Shown here: piece after piece, positions 10,370 to 18,543 of the stretch | Position numbering within the stretch: the stretch's first letter is position 1 | Layout of the letters: each line of letters opens with the position of its first letter | Assembly (NCBI GenBank): GCA_903852955.1 | Contig: CAINSH010000157.1 | Span: forward strand, 1 to 19,349 | Source: an uncultured Actinomycetes bacterium | GTDB lineage: Bacteria; Actinomycetota; Actinomycetes; Nanopelagicales; Nanopelagicaceae | Length of the DNA stretch: 19,349 nt | Direction of reading: 5' to 3' | Program-made: the position numbers and the translations under genes | The notes under the pieces: model-generated | The model's database searches: none | Seen by the model: only the letters and a program-made list of their open reading frames with translations | What the model was told of the DNA's origin: nothing

Positions 10370-11251
10370 ATGTCTATCTTCCTAAATGAAAATACAAAAG
10401 TTATTGTTCAAGGAATGACAGGTTCTGAGGGAACCAAGCACACTCGCCGCATGTTGGCATCGGGCACAAAAATCGTTGGTGGAGTAACTCCTGGTAAAGG
10501 CGGACAGGTTGTAGATATAGATGGTCACCAACTTCCTGTGTTTAACACCGTTGCCGAAGCAATGAGTGCAACAGGTGCAAATGCATCAGTTGTTTTTGTT
10601 CCACCTAAGTTTGCAAAAGCTGCCGTCATTGATGCAATTGATGCAGCTATGCCGCTAGTAGTAGTAATTACTGAAGGCATACCAGTTCATGACTCTGCAA
10701 GTTTTTATGCATATTCATTAACCAAAGGAACAACTCGCATTGTTGGGCCAAACTGCCCAGGTTTAATTAGTCCAGGAAAATCAAATATCGGCATTATTCC
10801 GGCAGATATCACTGGGGCAGGACCAATTGGTTTAGTTTCAAAATCAGGAACTCTTACTTACCAAATGATGTATGAACTTCGCGACATTGGATTTAGTACT
10901 GCAGTTGGTATTGGCGGAGATCCAGTAATTGGCACAACGCATATTGACTGTCTTAAAGCTTTTCAAGATGATCCTGAAACAACTGCAATTGTAATGATTG
11001 GAGAAATCGGTGGCGATGCTGAAGAGCGTGCCGCAGCTTTTATTGCAGAGTATGTAACTAAGCCAGTAGTTGGATACGTTGCCGGATTCACTGCGCCAGA
11101 GGGAAAAACTATGGGACATGCTGGTGCAATTGTTTCTGGTTCATCAGGAACTGCGCAGGCTAAAAAAGATGCACTTGAAGCTGCAGGGGTGAAAGTTGGT
11201 CAAACTCCAAGTGAAACCGCGCGTTTGCTGCGCGCGATTCTAGGCCGCTAA
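10370..11251 (+). CDS. sucD: Succinyl-CoA synthetase alpha subunit
   Basis: Alpha subunit that binds CoA and carries the phosphohistidine intermediate; it works as a complex with SucC. At 293 residues it is full length. The CoA-binding Rossmann part has V-Q-G-M-T-G-S-E-G (13-21), G-P-N-C-P-G (126-131) and V-S-K-S-G-T-L (156-162); the ligase domain holds the active histidine H250 in G-H-A-G-A-I. The ATG directly follows the sucC stop with no gap, implying translational coupling. The next gene, the PerM-like membrane protein, starts three bases after the stop. The same sucC-sucD-perM-purN-purH order is known to me from M. tuberculosis. Confidence 0.97.
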   Translation: MSIFLNENTKVIVQGMTGSEGTKHTRRMLASGTKIVGGVTPGKGGQVVDIDGHQLPVFNTVAEAMSATGANASVVFVPPKFAKAAVIDAIDAAMPLVVVITEGIPVHDSASFYAYSLTKGTTRIVGPNCPGLISPGKSNIGIIPADITGAGPIGLVSKSGTLTYQMMYELRDIGFSTAVGIGGDPVIGTTHIDCLKAFQDDPETTAIVMIGEIGGDAEERAAAFIAEYVTKPVVGYVAGFTAPEGKTMGHAGAIVSGSSGTAQAKKDALEAAGVKVGQTPSETARLLRAILGR

Positions 11252-11254
11252 AAC

Positions 11255-12334
11255 ATGTTCGGGCGCGTACTTGGAACCACATTGGCCCAAGTCGTGCGCA
11301 GTATCGCGCTTATTTTGCTACCAATTTCATTTGTAGCTCTTATTGCGTGGGCTACAGCTGGAAGCACCACTGGAAACACGGGAGTCCCACTACGAGCCGC
11401 ATTATGGATTTGGCTCGGCGCCCATCACGTACCTTTTAATTTATCGCTACCTCCAGCAAATACACCCGCGCTTTTGTCGTACTTACCGATCGGTGCGGTT
11501 ATTTTTCCAGTGCTTGCGATTAGAAATGCAATGACAAGAATTGTTGATCGACTAGATCATGACAGTTCATTGATATCACTTGCTCGCATTCTCTTTGCGG
11601 TTCAATACACAATTGCCGCAATGCTTTTATCCTATTTTTCAGCCACACCTGCAATAAAGCCAGTTTGGTATATGGCGCCAATTTTCATTCTACCTTTGGT
11701 TTTAATTACTTCAGCTACTGTCGGCCGTCGCCTTATTTTTGGTCAAGCCGTACTATATGGATCACGAGCTATCGCACTCTTGCTTGGCATTGCCTCAATA
11801 GTTTTAGGTATTTCGATTCTTACTCACTTTCATACGGTCAAGTCGCTCACTGTTGTTTTACAACCGGGCATTTTTGGTGGTCTTTTATTGTTACTGCTAA
11901 ATATTCTTTATATTCCAAATGCCGTGGTCGCGGTTTTGGGGTATTTTTCTGGAACAGGTTTTGCAGTTGGTGCTGACACACTTGTAGCTCCTTGGGATTT
12001 TCAATTGAATGCAATCCCAGCTTTCCCATTATTGGGGGCTTTGCCGACAGAGAAATTCTCAATAGCTTTATTTGGAATTCTGATAGTCGTTCTTACCGGG
12101 GTGCTGATAGTTAATTGGACAGTTGCACTTAGTACAAGAATTCTTGTCCAGTCACTCGTGTTTTCAACGCTGATTTTATTTGTAATTGCATATGCCGGAA
12201 GTGGATCATTATTTTCTGAAGCAATGTCTACAGTTGGTGTTTCTGTCTGGAAATTCCCGTTGTCAATCGCGGCCGAACTAGGACTAGGTGCTGTTTTGGG
12301 GCTATTTCTCCCACGTCTTGGAAGACGGCGATGA
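11255..12334 (+). CDS. perM: PerM / DUF6350-family integral membrane protein
   Basis: A 359-residue protein with about eight or nine hydrophobic segments (approximately 16-35, 72-90, 110-130, 137-156, 172-190, 203-231, 268-289, 296-315, 334-352). A loop between them holds the best family signature: G-F-A-V-G-A-D-T at 235-242, a V-A-P, then P-A-F-P-L-L-G-A-L-P at 255-264. This and its position between sucD and purN match DUF6350, represented by PerM of M. tuberculosis, reported to support cell division and persistence under stress. A division role here is by homology only. It starts three bases after sucD, and its stop overlaps the purN ATG by four bases. It ends with a basic G-R-R-R tail, probably cytoplasmic. 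Confidence 0.82.
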   Translation: MFGRVLGTTLAQVVRSIALILLPISFVALIAWATAGSTTGNTGVPLRAALWIWLGAHHVPFNLSLPPANTPALLSYLPIGAVIFPVLAIRNAMTRIVDRLDHDSSLISLARILFAVQYTIAAMLLSYFSATPAIKPVWYMAPIFILPLVLITSATVGRRLIFGQAVLYGSRAIALLLGIASIVLGISILTHFHTVKSLTVVLQPGIFGGLLLLLLNILYIPNAVVAVLGYFSGTGFAVGADTLVAPWDFQLNAIPAFPLLGALPTEKFSIALFGILIVVLTGVLIVNWTVALSTRILVQSLVFSTLILFVIAYAGSGSLFSEAMSTVGVSVWKFPLSIAAELGLGAVLGLFLPRLGRRR

Positions 12335-12894
12335 CTCATCGCGTAGTAATTTTGGCATCTGGTTCAGGAACTTTGGCACAGGCGATTATTGATGCTACTG
12401 AACTAGATATTGAAATAGTTGCAGTGATAAGTGATGTTAGTTCGGCTCAGGTATTAGCGCGAGCCAGTACATCTGGAATCCAAAGCAAAGTAATTGAAGT
12501 TGGCGCTTCTCGCCAAACATGGAACAAGCAAATCTTTGATGCGGTGGCCCAATACAAAGCAGATTTAGTTGTAAGCGCAGGATTCAAGCGAATCTTGCCA
12601 ACTGAATTTGTGAATAGGTTTCCAACAATCAATTGCCATCCAGCGCTGCTTCCTGATTTTCCGGGTGCGCATGCAGTTCGTGATGCACTTGCTGCAGGCG
12701 TGCAAGTTACGGGGACAACGGTTCATTGGGTTGATGACGGAGTTGATACAGGGCCGATCATCACCCAGATGCAGGTCCCGGTTCTGCCGGGCGATGATGA
12801 AGCAACCCTTCATGAGAGAATTAAGAAAGTTGAACGCGGTCTCATTGTTGCGACCATCGCCCTGATACTTCCAACTTTGGAGCGCAATGTCTGA
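12331..12894 (+). CDS. purN: Phosphoribosylglycinamide formyltransferase
   Basis: Transfers the formyl group of 10-formyl-tetrahydrofolate to GAR, the third step of purine synthesis. At 187 residues it has normal length. Catalytic residues are visible: N101 and H103 in I-N-C-H-P-A-L-L-P, and D139 in D-D-G-V-D-T-G, with the same 38-residue Asn-to-Asp spacing as in E. coli PurN. The GAR phosphate-binding start V-I-L-A-S-G-S-G-T is at 6-14. ATG 12331 overlaps the stop of the membrane protein gene (ATGA), and its own end overlaps purH by 8 bp. FolD, two genes on, supplies its one-carbon cofactor. Confidence 0.96.
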   Translation: MTHRVVILASGSGTLAQAIIDATELDIEIVAVISDVSSAQVLARASTSGIQSKVIEVGASRQTWNKQIFDAVAQYKADLVVSAGFKRILPTEFVNRFPTINCHPALLPDFPGAHAVRDALAAGVQVTGTTVHWVDDGVDTGPIITQMQVPVLPGDDEATLHERIKKVERGLIVATIALILPTLERNV

Positions 12895-14425
12895 ACGTAA
12901 GAAAATTCGCAGAGCACTGCTCAGTGTTTACGACAAAGACCGTTTGTTAGAAATTGGCGCAGCTCTTAGTAGTGCTGGCGTAGAAATACTCTCCACGGGA
13001 TCAACTGCCAAGAATCTTCAAGCTGCAGGAATTGCAGTAACCGAAGTAAGTCAATACACAGGTTTTCCCGAAATTATGGGGGGACGCGTTAAGACCTTGC
13101 ACCCCCGTGTGCACTCTGGAATTCTGGCGGATCAAAATAACCCTGAACATTTAGATGCAATTAAAGAATTAGATATTGAACCATTTGATTTAGTAGTAAT
13201 TAACCTTTACCCGTTTGCAGCAACTATCGCTACAGGTGCTGATTTTGCTGAATGCATCGAACAAATTGATATCGGTGGCCCATCGATGTTACGCGGAGCA
13301 GCCAAAAACCATAGCTCAGTCGCCGTTATTTGCCAGACATCTCAATATGACCAACTGCTTGCATCGGTTAAAGCTGGGGGTTTTACCTTTGATGAACGCC
13401 GCCAATTAGCCCTTGAAACCTTTAGAACAACTGCCGAATACGATTTAACAATTGCTAACTGGTTAGGCAGCGACGAAAAACTTCCAGAATGGTTCGGTCG
13501 CATCTGGCACCGCGAAAATACTTTACGATATGGTGAAAACCCACATCAAAATGCGGCGATTTATTCCGGCGGACCTGTTGGCATTGTTAACGCGGTTCAG
13601 CTTCACGGTAAAGAGATGTCTTTTAATAACTATACCGATGCCGAATCTGCCTGGCGGGCAGTCTTAGATCACCGTGATCCTGCGGTAGCAATCATGAAGC
13701 ATGCAAATCCCTGCGGAATAGCAGTGTGCGCACTTGGTGTTGCAGTTGCATATCAGCACGCACATGAATGTGATCCAATTTCTGCATTTGGTGGAGTCGT
13801 TGCGGCTAACAGAAAAGTAGATCTAGCGATGGCAACACCACTTTCTGAGGTGTTTACTGAAGTATTAATCGCACCTGATTATGATGAGGATGCGCTTGAA
13901 ATTTTAAAGAAAAAAGCGAATATCAGAATTCTTAAATGTGAAGTCCCAACAATTACAGATGTGGAACTACGCCCAGTATCTGGTGGTATTTTGCTACAAG
14001 AAGCTGATTTGATTAATGCACCAGGAGATTCTCCAGAAAATTGGCAACAAGTTTCTGGTGGTCAAGTTGATATGCAGACTATGAAAGATCTTGAGTTTGC
14101 TTGGCGAAGTGTTCGAAGTGTTAAGAGCAACGCGATTTTATTGGCGAAAAATACTGCATCAGTAGGAATTGGAATGGGCCAGGTCAACCGCGTTGATTCG
14201 GCTCGGTTAGCAGTTGCGCGCGCAGGTGATCGTGTAAAAGGCAGCGTTGCAGCAAGTGATGCATTTTTTCCTTTTGCAGATGGTCTTTCGATATTGCTTG
14301 ATGCAGGTGTGGTTGCAATAGTGCAACCAGGTGGAAGCGTTCGCGATGAAGAAGTCATTGCAGCAGCTAAATCAGCTGGTATTGCGATGTTCTTCACAGG
14401 TGTACGTCACTTCTCTCACGCCTAA
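12887..14425 (+). CDS. purH: Bifunctional AICAR formyltransferase / IMP cyclohydrolase
   Basis: Catalyses the last two steps to IMP. The N-terminal cyclohydrolase domain (about 1-195, MGS-like fold) has A-L-L-S-V-Y-D-K (10-17), S-T-G-S-T-A (36-41) and G-G-R-V-K-T-L-H-P (65-73). The AICAR transformylase domain follows, with R-Y-G-E-N-P-H-Q (214-221) and the catalytic K271-H272-A-N-P-C-G. Later motifs include S-V-K-S-N-A and F-F-P-F-A-D-G, and the protein ends G-V-R-H-F-S-H-A. The 512 residues match the family. ATG 12887 overlaps the purN end by 8 bp. Its product IMP is the substrate of GuaB, encoded earlier in the window. Confidence 0.97.
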   Translation: MSERKKIRRALLSVYDKDRLLEIGAALSSAGVEILSTGSTAKNLQAAGIAVTEVSQYTGFPEIMGGRVKTLHPRVHSGILADQNNPEHLDAIKELDIEPFDLVVINLYPFAATIATGADFAECIEQIDIGGPSMLRGAAKNHSSVAVICQTSQYDQLLASVKAGGFTFDERRQLALETFRTTAEYDLTIANWLGSDEKLPEWFGRIWHRENTLRYGENPHQNAAIYSGGPVGIVNAVQLHGKEMSFNNYTDAESAWRAVLDHRDPAVAIMKHANPCGIAVCALGVAVAYQHAHECDPISAFGGVVAANRKVDLAMATPLSEVFTEVLIAPDYDEDALEILKKKANIRILKCEVPTITDVELRPVSGGILLQEADLINAPGDSPENWQQVSGGQVDMQTMKDLEFAWRSVRSVKSNAILLAKNTASVGIGMGQVNRVDSARLAVARAGDRVKGSVAASDAFFPFADGLSILLDAGVVAIVQPGGSVRDEEVIAAAKSAGIAMFFTGVRHFSHA

Positions 14426-14433
14426 AGGGCGAT

Positions 14434-14439
14434 TAGGAT
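14434..14439 (+). promoter_or_regulatory. Possible -10 box or Shine-Dalgarno for folD
   Basis: TAGGAT lies seven bases before ATG 14447, the same layout as the other leaderless candidates. The overlapping AGGA could instead act as a Shine-Dalgarno for that ATG. No clear -35 match is seen, so I cannot decide between the two readings. Confidence 0.3.
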
Positions 14440-14446
14440 GAGCGCC

Positions 14447-15286
14447 ATGAGCGCACAAATTCTGGATGGAAAAGCATTAGCTGCAACAATCAAAGGCCAA
14501 CTAGCAATTCGAACTGCCGAGTTAAAAACGCGTGGAATCACACCAGGTCTTGGCACGGTTCTTGTGGGTGATGATCCAGGGTCGCATTCATATGTTGGGG
14601 GCAAGCATCGCGACTGTCACGAGATTGGCATTAACTCAATTCGAGTCGATCTACCAGAGAGTGCAAGTGAAGCCGATGTATTGGCAGCAATTAAGGATTT
14701 AAATGCTTCGCCTGAATGCACTGGATACATTGTTCAACTTCCACTTCCAAAAGGAATTAACACTCAGCGCGTACTAGAAGCAATTGACCCAGCAAAGGAT
14801 GCAGATGGTTTGCACCCCATGAACTTAGGCCGTTTGGTTTCTGGCTATGACGCACCATTGCCATGTACACCTCATGGAATTGTTGAGCTTTTAACGCATT
14901 ATGGAATTAGTACAAAGGGCGCCGAAGTTACTGTCATTGGTCGAGGCTTAACTGTTGGTCGACCACTAGGTTTGTTACTAACTCGTAAGCAAGAAAATGC
15001 GACGGTAACTTTGACACATACGGGTACAAAAGATTTAACTGCTCACACAAAAAATGCAGATATAATTGTTGCAGCAATTGGACAAGCACATTTCTTAAAA
15101 GCAGACATGATTAAACCTGGCGCAGTTGTCATCGATGTTGGAATTTCGCGCACGGATAAAGGTTTACTTGGCGATGTCGATCCCTCTGTAATGGAAATTG
15201 CATCATGGGTTGCGCCAATGCCTGGTGGAGTAGGTCCAATGACGCGTGCGATGCTAGTAAAGAATGTCGTTGATGCATGCGGATAA
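14447..15286 (+). CDS. folD: Methylenetetrahydrofolate dehydrogenase / methenyltetrahydrofolate cyclohydrolase
   Basis: Interconverts 5,10-methylene- and 10-formyl-tetrahydrofolate, feeding PurN and PurH. The protein is 279 residues, normal length. Catalytic K53 sits in Y49-V-G-G-K53, and Q-L-P-L-P is at 97-101. The dinucleotide-binding stretch [11 protein letters not shown] is at 165-175, and P-G-G-V-G-P-M-T at 259-266. Two starts in the same frame, ATG 14438 and ATG 14447, differ by three residues; M-S-A-Q-I-L-D-G fits the usual family N-terminus, so I prefer 14447. The gap after purH is only 21 bp. The end overlaps the DUF3017 gene by 10 bp. Confidence 0.95.
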   Translation: MSAQILDGKALAATIKGQLAIRTAELKTRGITPGLGTVLVGDDPGSHSYVGGKHRDCHEIGINSIRVDLPESASEADVLAAIKDLNASPECTGYIVQLPLPKGINTQRVLEAIDPAKDADGLHPMNLGRLVSGYDAPLPCTPHGIVELLTHYGISTKGAEVTVIGRGLTVGRPLGLLLTRKQENATVTLTHTGTKDLTAHTKNADIIVAAIGQAHFLKADMIKPGAVVIDVGISRTDKGLLGDVDPSVMEIASWVAPMPGGVGPMTRAMLVKNVVDACG

Positions 15287-15504
15287 ATAACCGTCTATTA
15301 ACGATAGTTAGCAATGTGGCAATCCTTATTGGAGTTACATTAGGCATTTTTGGCATTGTGCGAGGTGGGTCACTTTTTCTCGCGGTAGGTACTGCCGGCA
15401 TTGCAATGAAAGCCCGTCATCAACGTAAATTCGAACTCTACTTTCCACTCGTAATAGCGATAGCCCTGTTTGCTCTGGCAATAGCCCTTCCTCGCGGACG
15501 GTAG
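15277..15504 (+). CDS. DUF3017-family small membrane protein
   Basis: A 75-residue protein with hydrophobic segments at about 8-27, possibly 29-44, and 53-70, separated by a basic stretch (K-A-R-H-Q-R-K). Function unknown. ATG 15277 overlaps the last 10 bases of folD, and a small DUF3017 membrane protein directly after folD is the usual actinobacterial arrangement, which is the main reason for the name. It ends with a basic R-G-R, so the C-terminus is probably cytoplasmic. mdh starts 48 bp downstream. Confidence 0.75.
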   Translation: MRINNRLLTIVSNVAILIGVTLGIFGIVRGGSLFLAVGTAGIAMKARHQRKFELYFPLVIAIALFALAIALPRGR

Positions 15505-15552
15505 AGTTCGGGCAGTGCCTTAAACGGGCAGAATGAGCTAAAGGAGTACGCC

Positions 15553-16503
15553 ATGGGCGGAAAAGTCACAGTAGTCGGTGCAGGTTTTTACGGTTCAACA
15601 ACTGCGCTTCGCTTAGCTGAATACAACATCTTCGAAACAGTTGTACTAACTGACATCCTTGAAGGTAAGCCCGAAGGTTTAGCCCTGGATATGAATCAGT
15701 CACGTTCAATCGAAGGCTTTGAAACCAAGATCATTGGCGCAACGACCACATCAGAAGGTGCTGGTTATGAAGCAACTGCAAACTCAGATGTAGTCGTTAT
15801 TACTGCAGGTCTTCCACGTAAACCTGGCATGAGCCGAATGGATTTGATTGGTGTTAACGCAGGAATCGTTCGTGGAGTTGCAGAAAATATCGCCAAGCAT
15901 TCACCGAACGCAGTAATAATCGTGGTTTCTAATCCACTTGATGAAATGACGGCGCTGACACAGATTGCCACAAATTTTCCTAAGAATCGCGTAATGGGAC
16001 AAGCAGGAATGCTTGATACTGCCCGCTTTACTAACTTTGTTGCAGAAAAGCTCGGTGTAAAAGTTGGTGCAGTTAAGACTCTGACGCTTGGTTCACACGG
16101 CGACACAATGGTTCCAGTCCCTAGCCGCTGTACTGTTGACGGCAAAGCGTTAAGCGAACTGTTATCACAAACCGAAATCGATGAATTAGTCGATCGTACC
16201 CGCAACGGTGGCGCAGAAGTTGTTGCACTGCTTAAAACTGGATCAGCTTATTACGCACCATCGGCTGCAGCAGCTCGAATGGCAAAAGCAGTTATCGAAG
16301 ATTCAGGCGCTGTTATGCCGGTATGTGCGTGGGTTGATGGCGAATATGGAATCTCTGGGGTTTATCTTGGAGTCGAAGCGCAAATCGGTCGCGAAGGAAT
16401 TAAAAAAATTGTTGAAAGCAAGTTAACTGATTCAGAAGTTGATGCACTTAAGCAAGCAGCTGAAGCAGTTCGCGCTAAACAAGCAGACGTACAAACACTC
16501 TAA
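15553..16503 (+). CDS. mdh: Malate dehydrogenase, lactate-dehydrogenase-like type
   Basis: NAD-dependent oxidation of malate to oxaloacetate in the TCA cycle, 316 residues. The NAD fold begins with G9-A-G-F-Y-G14 and D34 for ribose binding. Substrate residues follow the LDH/MDH superfamily: R89 (Arg here favours malate over lactate) and R95 in the P-R-K-P-G-M-S-R loop, N127, the D155/R158 pair in M-L-D-T-A-R, and catalytic H182 in G-S-H-G-D. This is the LDH-like class, not the G-A-A-G-Q-I-G-Y class common in Streptomyces and Mycobacterium. A clear Shine-Dalgarno, AAGGAG at 15541-15546, lies six bases before the ATG. No confident promoter is seen in the 48-bp gap. icd follows after 14 bp, so the two are likely one transcript. 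Confidence 0.95.
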   Translation: MGGKVTVVGAGFYGSTTALRLAEYNIFETVVLTDILEGKPEGLALDMNQSRSIEGFETKIIGATTTSEGAGYEATANSDVVVITAGLPRKPGMSRMDLIGVNAGIVRGVAENIAKHSPNAVIIVVSNPLDEMTALTQIATNFPKNRVMGQAGMLDTARFTNFVAEKLGVKVGAVKTLTLGSHGDTMVPVPSRCTVDGKALSELLSQTEIDELVDRTRNGGAEVVALLKTGSAYYAPSAAAARMAKAVIEDSGAVMPVCAWVDGEYGISGVYLGVEAQIGREGIKKIVESKLTDSEVDALKQAAEAVRAKQADVQTL

Positions 16504-16517
16504 AAGGAGCGCAATAC

Positions 16518-17732
16518 ATGGCCAAGATCAAAGTAGAAGGAACCGTTGTTGAACTAGATGGTGACGAGATGACTCGCATTATGTGGCAGTTCATCAAAGA
16601 CTCACTCATCCTTCCTTATTTAGATGTAAATCTTGAGTATTACGACCTTGGTATGGAAAATCGCGATGCTACAGATGACCAAGTAACAATTGATTCTGCA
16701 CATGCAATCCAAAAACATGGTGTGGGTATTAAGTGCGCAACAATCACTCCGGACGAAGCCCGTGTTGAAGAATTTGGCTTAAAAAAGATGTGGAAGTCTC
16801 CAAATGGAACTGTCCGTAACATCTTGGGTGGCGTAATTTTCCGCGAACCAATCATCATCAGCAATGTTCCTCGTTTGGTTCCTCATTGGACCAAGCCAAT
16901 TGTTATTGGTCGCCATGCATTCGGAGATCAATACAAGGCCACAGATTTCAAAGTACCTGGCCCGGGAAAACTCACACTCACTTTTGTTCCTGAAGATGGT
17001 TCAGCGCCAACTGAGTACAACGTTTTTGACTTTAAATCTTCAGGTGTAGCAATGGGTATGTACAACGTTGATGATTCAATTCGCGACTTTGCTCATGCTT
17101 CGCTCAACTACGGCTTACTGCGCAAGTATCCAGTCTATCTTTCAACTAAGAACACAATTTTGAAAGCGTATGACGGTCGCTTCAAGGATATTTTTGAAGA
17201 AATCTATCAGGCAGAGTTTAAAGAAAAGTTTGAAGCTGCAGGAATTTGGTACGAACACCGCCTGATCGATGACATGGTCGCAATGTCATTGCGTATGGAA
17301 GGTGGATACGTATGGGCATGTAAGAACTACGACGGAGATGTTCAGTCAGATACCGTTGCACAAGGCTATGGTTCACTTGGTTTAATGACGTCAGTCTTAA
17401 TGACGCCAGATGGAAAAATCGTTGAATCTGAAGCGGCTCATGGCACCGTTACCCGCCACTACCGCGATCACCAAAAGGGTAAAGAAACTTCAACCAATCC
17501 GATTGCATCTATTTTTGCGTGGACTCGCGGTCTTGCACACCGAGCAAAGCTTGATAACAACAAAGAATTAGCCACTTTCTGCGACACACTTGAGCGTGTC
17601 TGTATCGAGACTGTCGAGCAAGGAAAAATGACTAAGGATCTATCACTTTTGATTTCAAAAGATGCGCCTTATCAAACGACTCAGCAGTTCCTTAACTCAA
17701 TCGATGAAAATCTTAAGAAAGCTATGGCTTAA
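16518..17732 (+). CDS. icd: NADP-dependent isocitrate dehydrogenase, dimeric eukaryote-like type
   Basis: Oxidative decarboxylation of isocitrate to 2-oxoglutarate with NADPH production. The 404-residue sequence aligns without shift to human-type IDH: S94, N96, R100, R109, R132 and Y139 occupy the same numbered positions as the isocitrate-binding and catalytic residues of human IDH1. The cofactor region [10 protein letters not shown] and the [15 protein letters not shown] stretch are also present. It is therefore the homodimeric subfamily (as Icd1 of mycobacteria), not the E. coli type or the monomeric type. Shine-Dalgarno AGGAG at 16505-16509, eight bases before the ATG. It closes the mdh-icd pair; its stop codon overlaps a -10-like box for the next gene. 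Confidence 0.97.
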   Translation: MAKIKVEGTVVELDGDEMTRIMWQFIKDSLILPYLDVNLEYYDLGMENRDATDDQVTIDSAHAIQKHGVGIKCATITPDEARVEEFGLKKMWKSPNGTVRNILGGVIFREPIIISNVPRLVPHWTKPIVIGRHAFGDQYKATDFKVPGPGKLTLTFVPEDGSAPTEYNVFDFKSSGVAMGMYNVDDSIRDFAHASLNYGLLRKYPVYLSTKNTILKAYDGRFKDIFEEIYQAEFKEKFEAAGIWYEHRLIDDMVAMSLRMEGGYVWACKNYDGDVQSDTVAQGYGSLGLMTSVLMTPDGKIVESEAAHGTVTRHYRDHQKGKETSTNPIASIFAWTRGLAHRAKLDNNKELATFCDTLERVCIETVEQGKMTKDLSLLISKDAPYQTTQQFLNSIDENLKKAMA

Positions 17733-17735
17733 ACT
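17730..17735 (+). promoter_or_regulatory. Candidate -10 box for the S51-like gene
   Basis: TAAACT, whose first three bases are the icd stop codon, lies seven bases before ATG 17743. There is no Shine-Dalgarno. The -35 region is not recognisable. The layout fits a leaderless transcript. Confidence 0.4.
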
Positions 17736-17742
17736 CTTACAC

Positions 17743-18426
17743 ATGAATCACAACAAAGGCGTTTTGGCCCTTGTCGGTTCAGGAGAATATTTGCCTGTAA
17801 TGCAGGAGTTCGAAACCGGACTCCTGCATTCTGCATTTGAACGTGGAAAGAAAAACACTTACATTCAAATTCCTACTGGATCCTCAGGTGAAGGCGAGGA
17901 TCGCCGCAGTTATTGGAAACGTCGAGGTCAAGAACAATCGGACAGAATTGGAAGCGAGTGCATTTACTTACCAATTCATGAGCGAGAAGATGCATTTAAC
18001 CCAGAATTTATCGAAGCAATTTCAGATGCAGGGCTTATCTATTTCTCCGGTGGTGACCCGCACCGAATCGTAGACATTTTTAAAGATTCACCGCTGTGGG
18101 ATGGCATTGTTAATCAATGGGATAGCGGTTCATCTCTGGCTGGATGTTCTGCCGGCGCTATGGCTTTTGGTGGAACTATTATGGGAATTCGAAAGACATC
18201 ACATAGTGATGGATTAAATCTATTGCCAGATATTGAAGTAATTCCACACTACGACAAAATGCTTGGCTGGTTACCAGATCGTGTGGCTTCCTTCATCGCG
18301 CGCATCGGTGCGGAGTCCACGTTAATTGGAATCGATGAAAACACCGCGCTAATAAGCGATGGCACCTGGAGAGTTGTAGGCGCTGGCAAAGTTCACATTT
18401 TGCGTGGGGCGTTAGAAATAGCTTAA
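17743..18426 (+). CDS. Peptidase S51 (peptidase E / cyanophycinase-like) family protein
   Basis: A 227-residue protein with the fold of the S51 serine peptidases, related to class I amidotransferases. The nucleophile elbow is G134-C-S136-A-G-A139. H169 in I-P-H-Y and E199 in I-D-E-N-T-A are plausible partner positions. Upstream, L-A-L-V-G-S-G-E (8-15) and Y-F-S-G-G-D (100-105) are typical. No signal peptide is visible, so it is probably cytoplasmic. Members cleave Asp-X dipeptides or isoaspartyl/cyanophycin-type bonds; the substrate here is not known, and nothing nearby (such as a cyanophycin synthetase) narrows it. The frame extends upstream to 17662 inside icd, but ATG 17743 begins the fold. 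It follows icd by 10 bp. Confidence 0.82.
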   Translation: MNHNKGVLALVGSGEYLPVMQEFETGLLHSAFERGKKNTYIQIPTGSSGEGEDRRSYWKRRGQEQSDRIGSECIYLPIHEREDAFNPEFIEAISDAGLIYFSGGDPHRIVDIFKDSPLWDGIVNQWDSGSSLAGCSAGAMAFGGTIMGIRKTSHSDGLNLLPDIEVIPHYDKMLGWLPDRVASFIARIGAESTLIGIDENTALISDGTWRVVGAGKVHILRGALEIA

Positions 18427-18466
18427 AACGTGCTCACTATATGAGGGCTACTACTCTTACTTTTCA

Positions 18467-18495
18467 TTGCTTGCTGGCTAAGCCAGGTCTACTTT
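18467..18495 (+). promoter_or_regulatory. Probable promoter of the aldehyde dehydrogenase gene
   Basis: TTGCTT (18467-18472), a 17-base spacer, then TACTTT (18490-18495). Transcription would begin near 18502 and give a leader of about 40 bases with a Shine-Dalgarno. This is in the 117-bp gap after the S51-like gene, in which I see no convincing terminator. Confidence 0.5.
18474..18486. promoter_or_regulatory. Palindrome in the promoter spacer, possible operator
   Basis: CTGGCT-A-AGCCAG, a perfect 6-bp inverted repeat with one central base, lies entirely between the proposed -35 and -10 boxes. This is a common place for a repressor or MerR-type activator site. The bound protein is unknown. 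Confidence 0.4.
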
Positions 18496-18499
18496 CAAT

Positions 18500-18536
18500 C
18501 CAACATTGCGTGCGCCGTTGCGCGCTTAAACGTTGG
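18500..18536 (+). promoter_or_regulatory. Leader hairpin reaching the Shine-Dalgarno
   Basis: CCAAC (18500-18504) can pair with GTTGG (18532-18536), and inside it GCGTGC (18508-18513) with GCGCGC (18520-18525), including one G-U pair and a six-base loop. The outer arm shares two bases with the Shine-Dalgarno GGAGG at 18535-18539. It may modulate translation; no known riboswitch class is recognised. Confidence 0.35.
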
Positions 18537-18543
18537 AGGAAAT

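Noticed and set aside
12001..12339. Minus-strand 112-codon frame over the perM-like gene end
   Set aside because: The plus strand encodes conserved membrane segments there; the minus frame has no recognisable domain.
18433..18445. CTCA-CTATA-TGAG as a terminator of the S51-like gene
   Set aside because: A four-base stem without a T tract is too weak.
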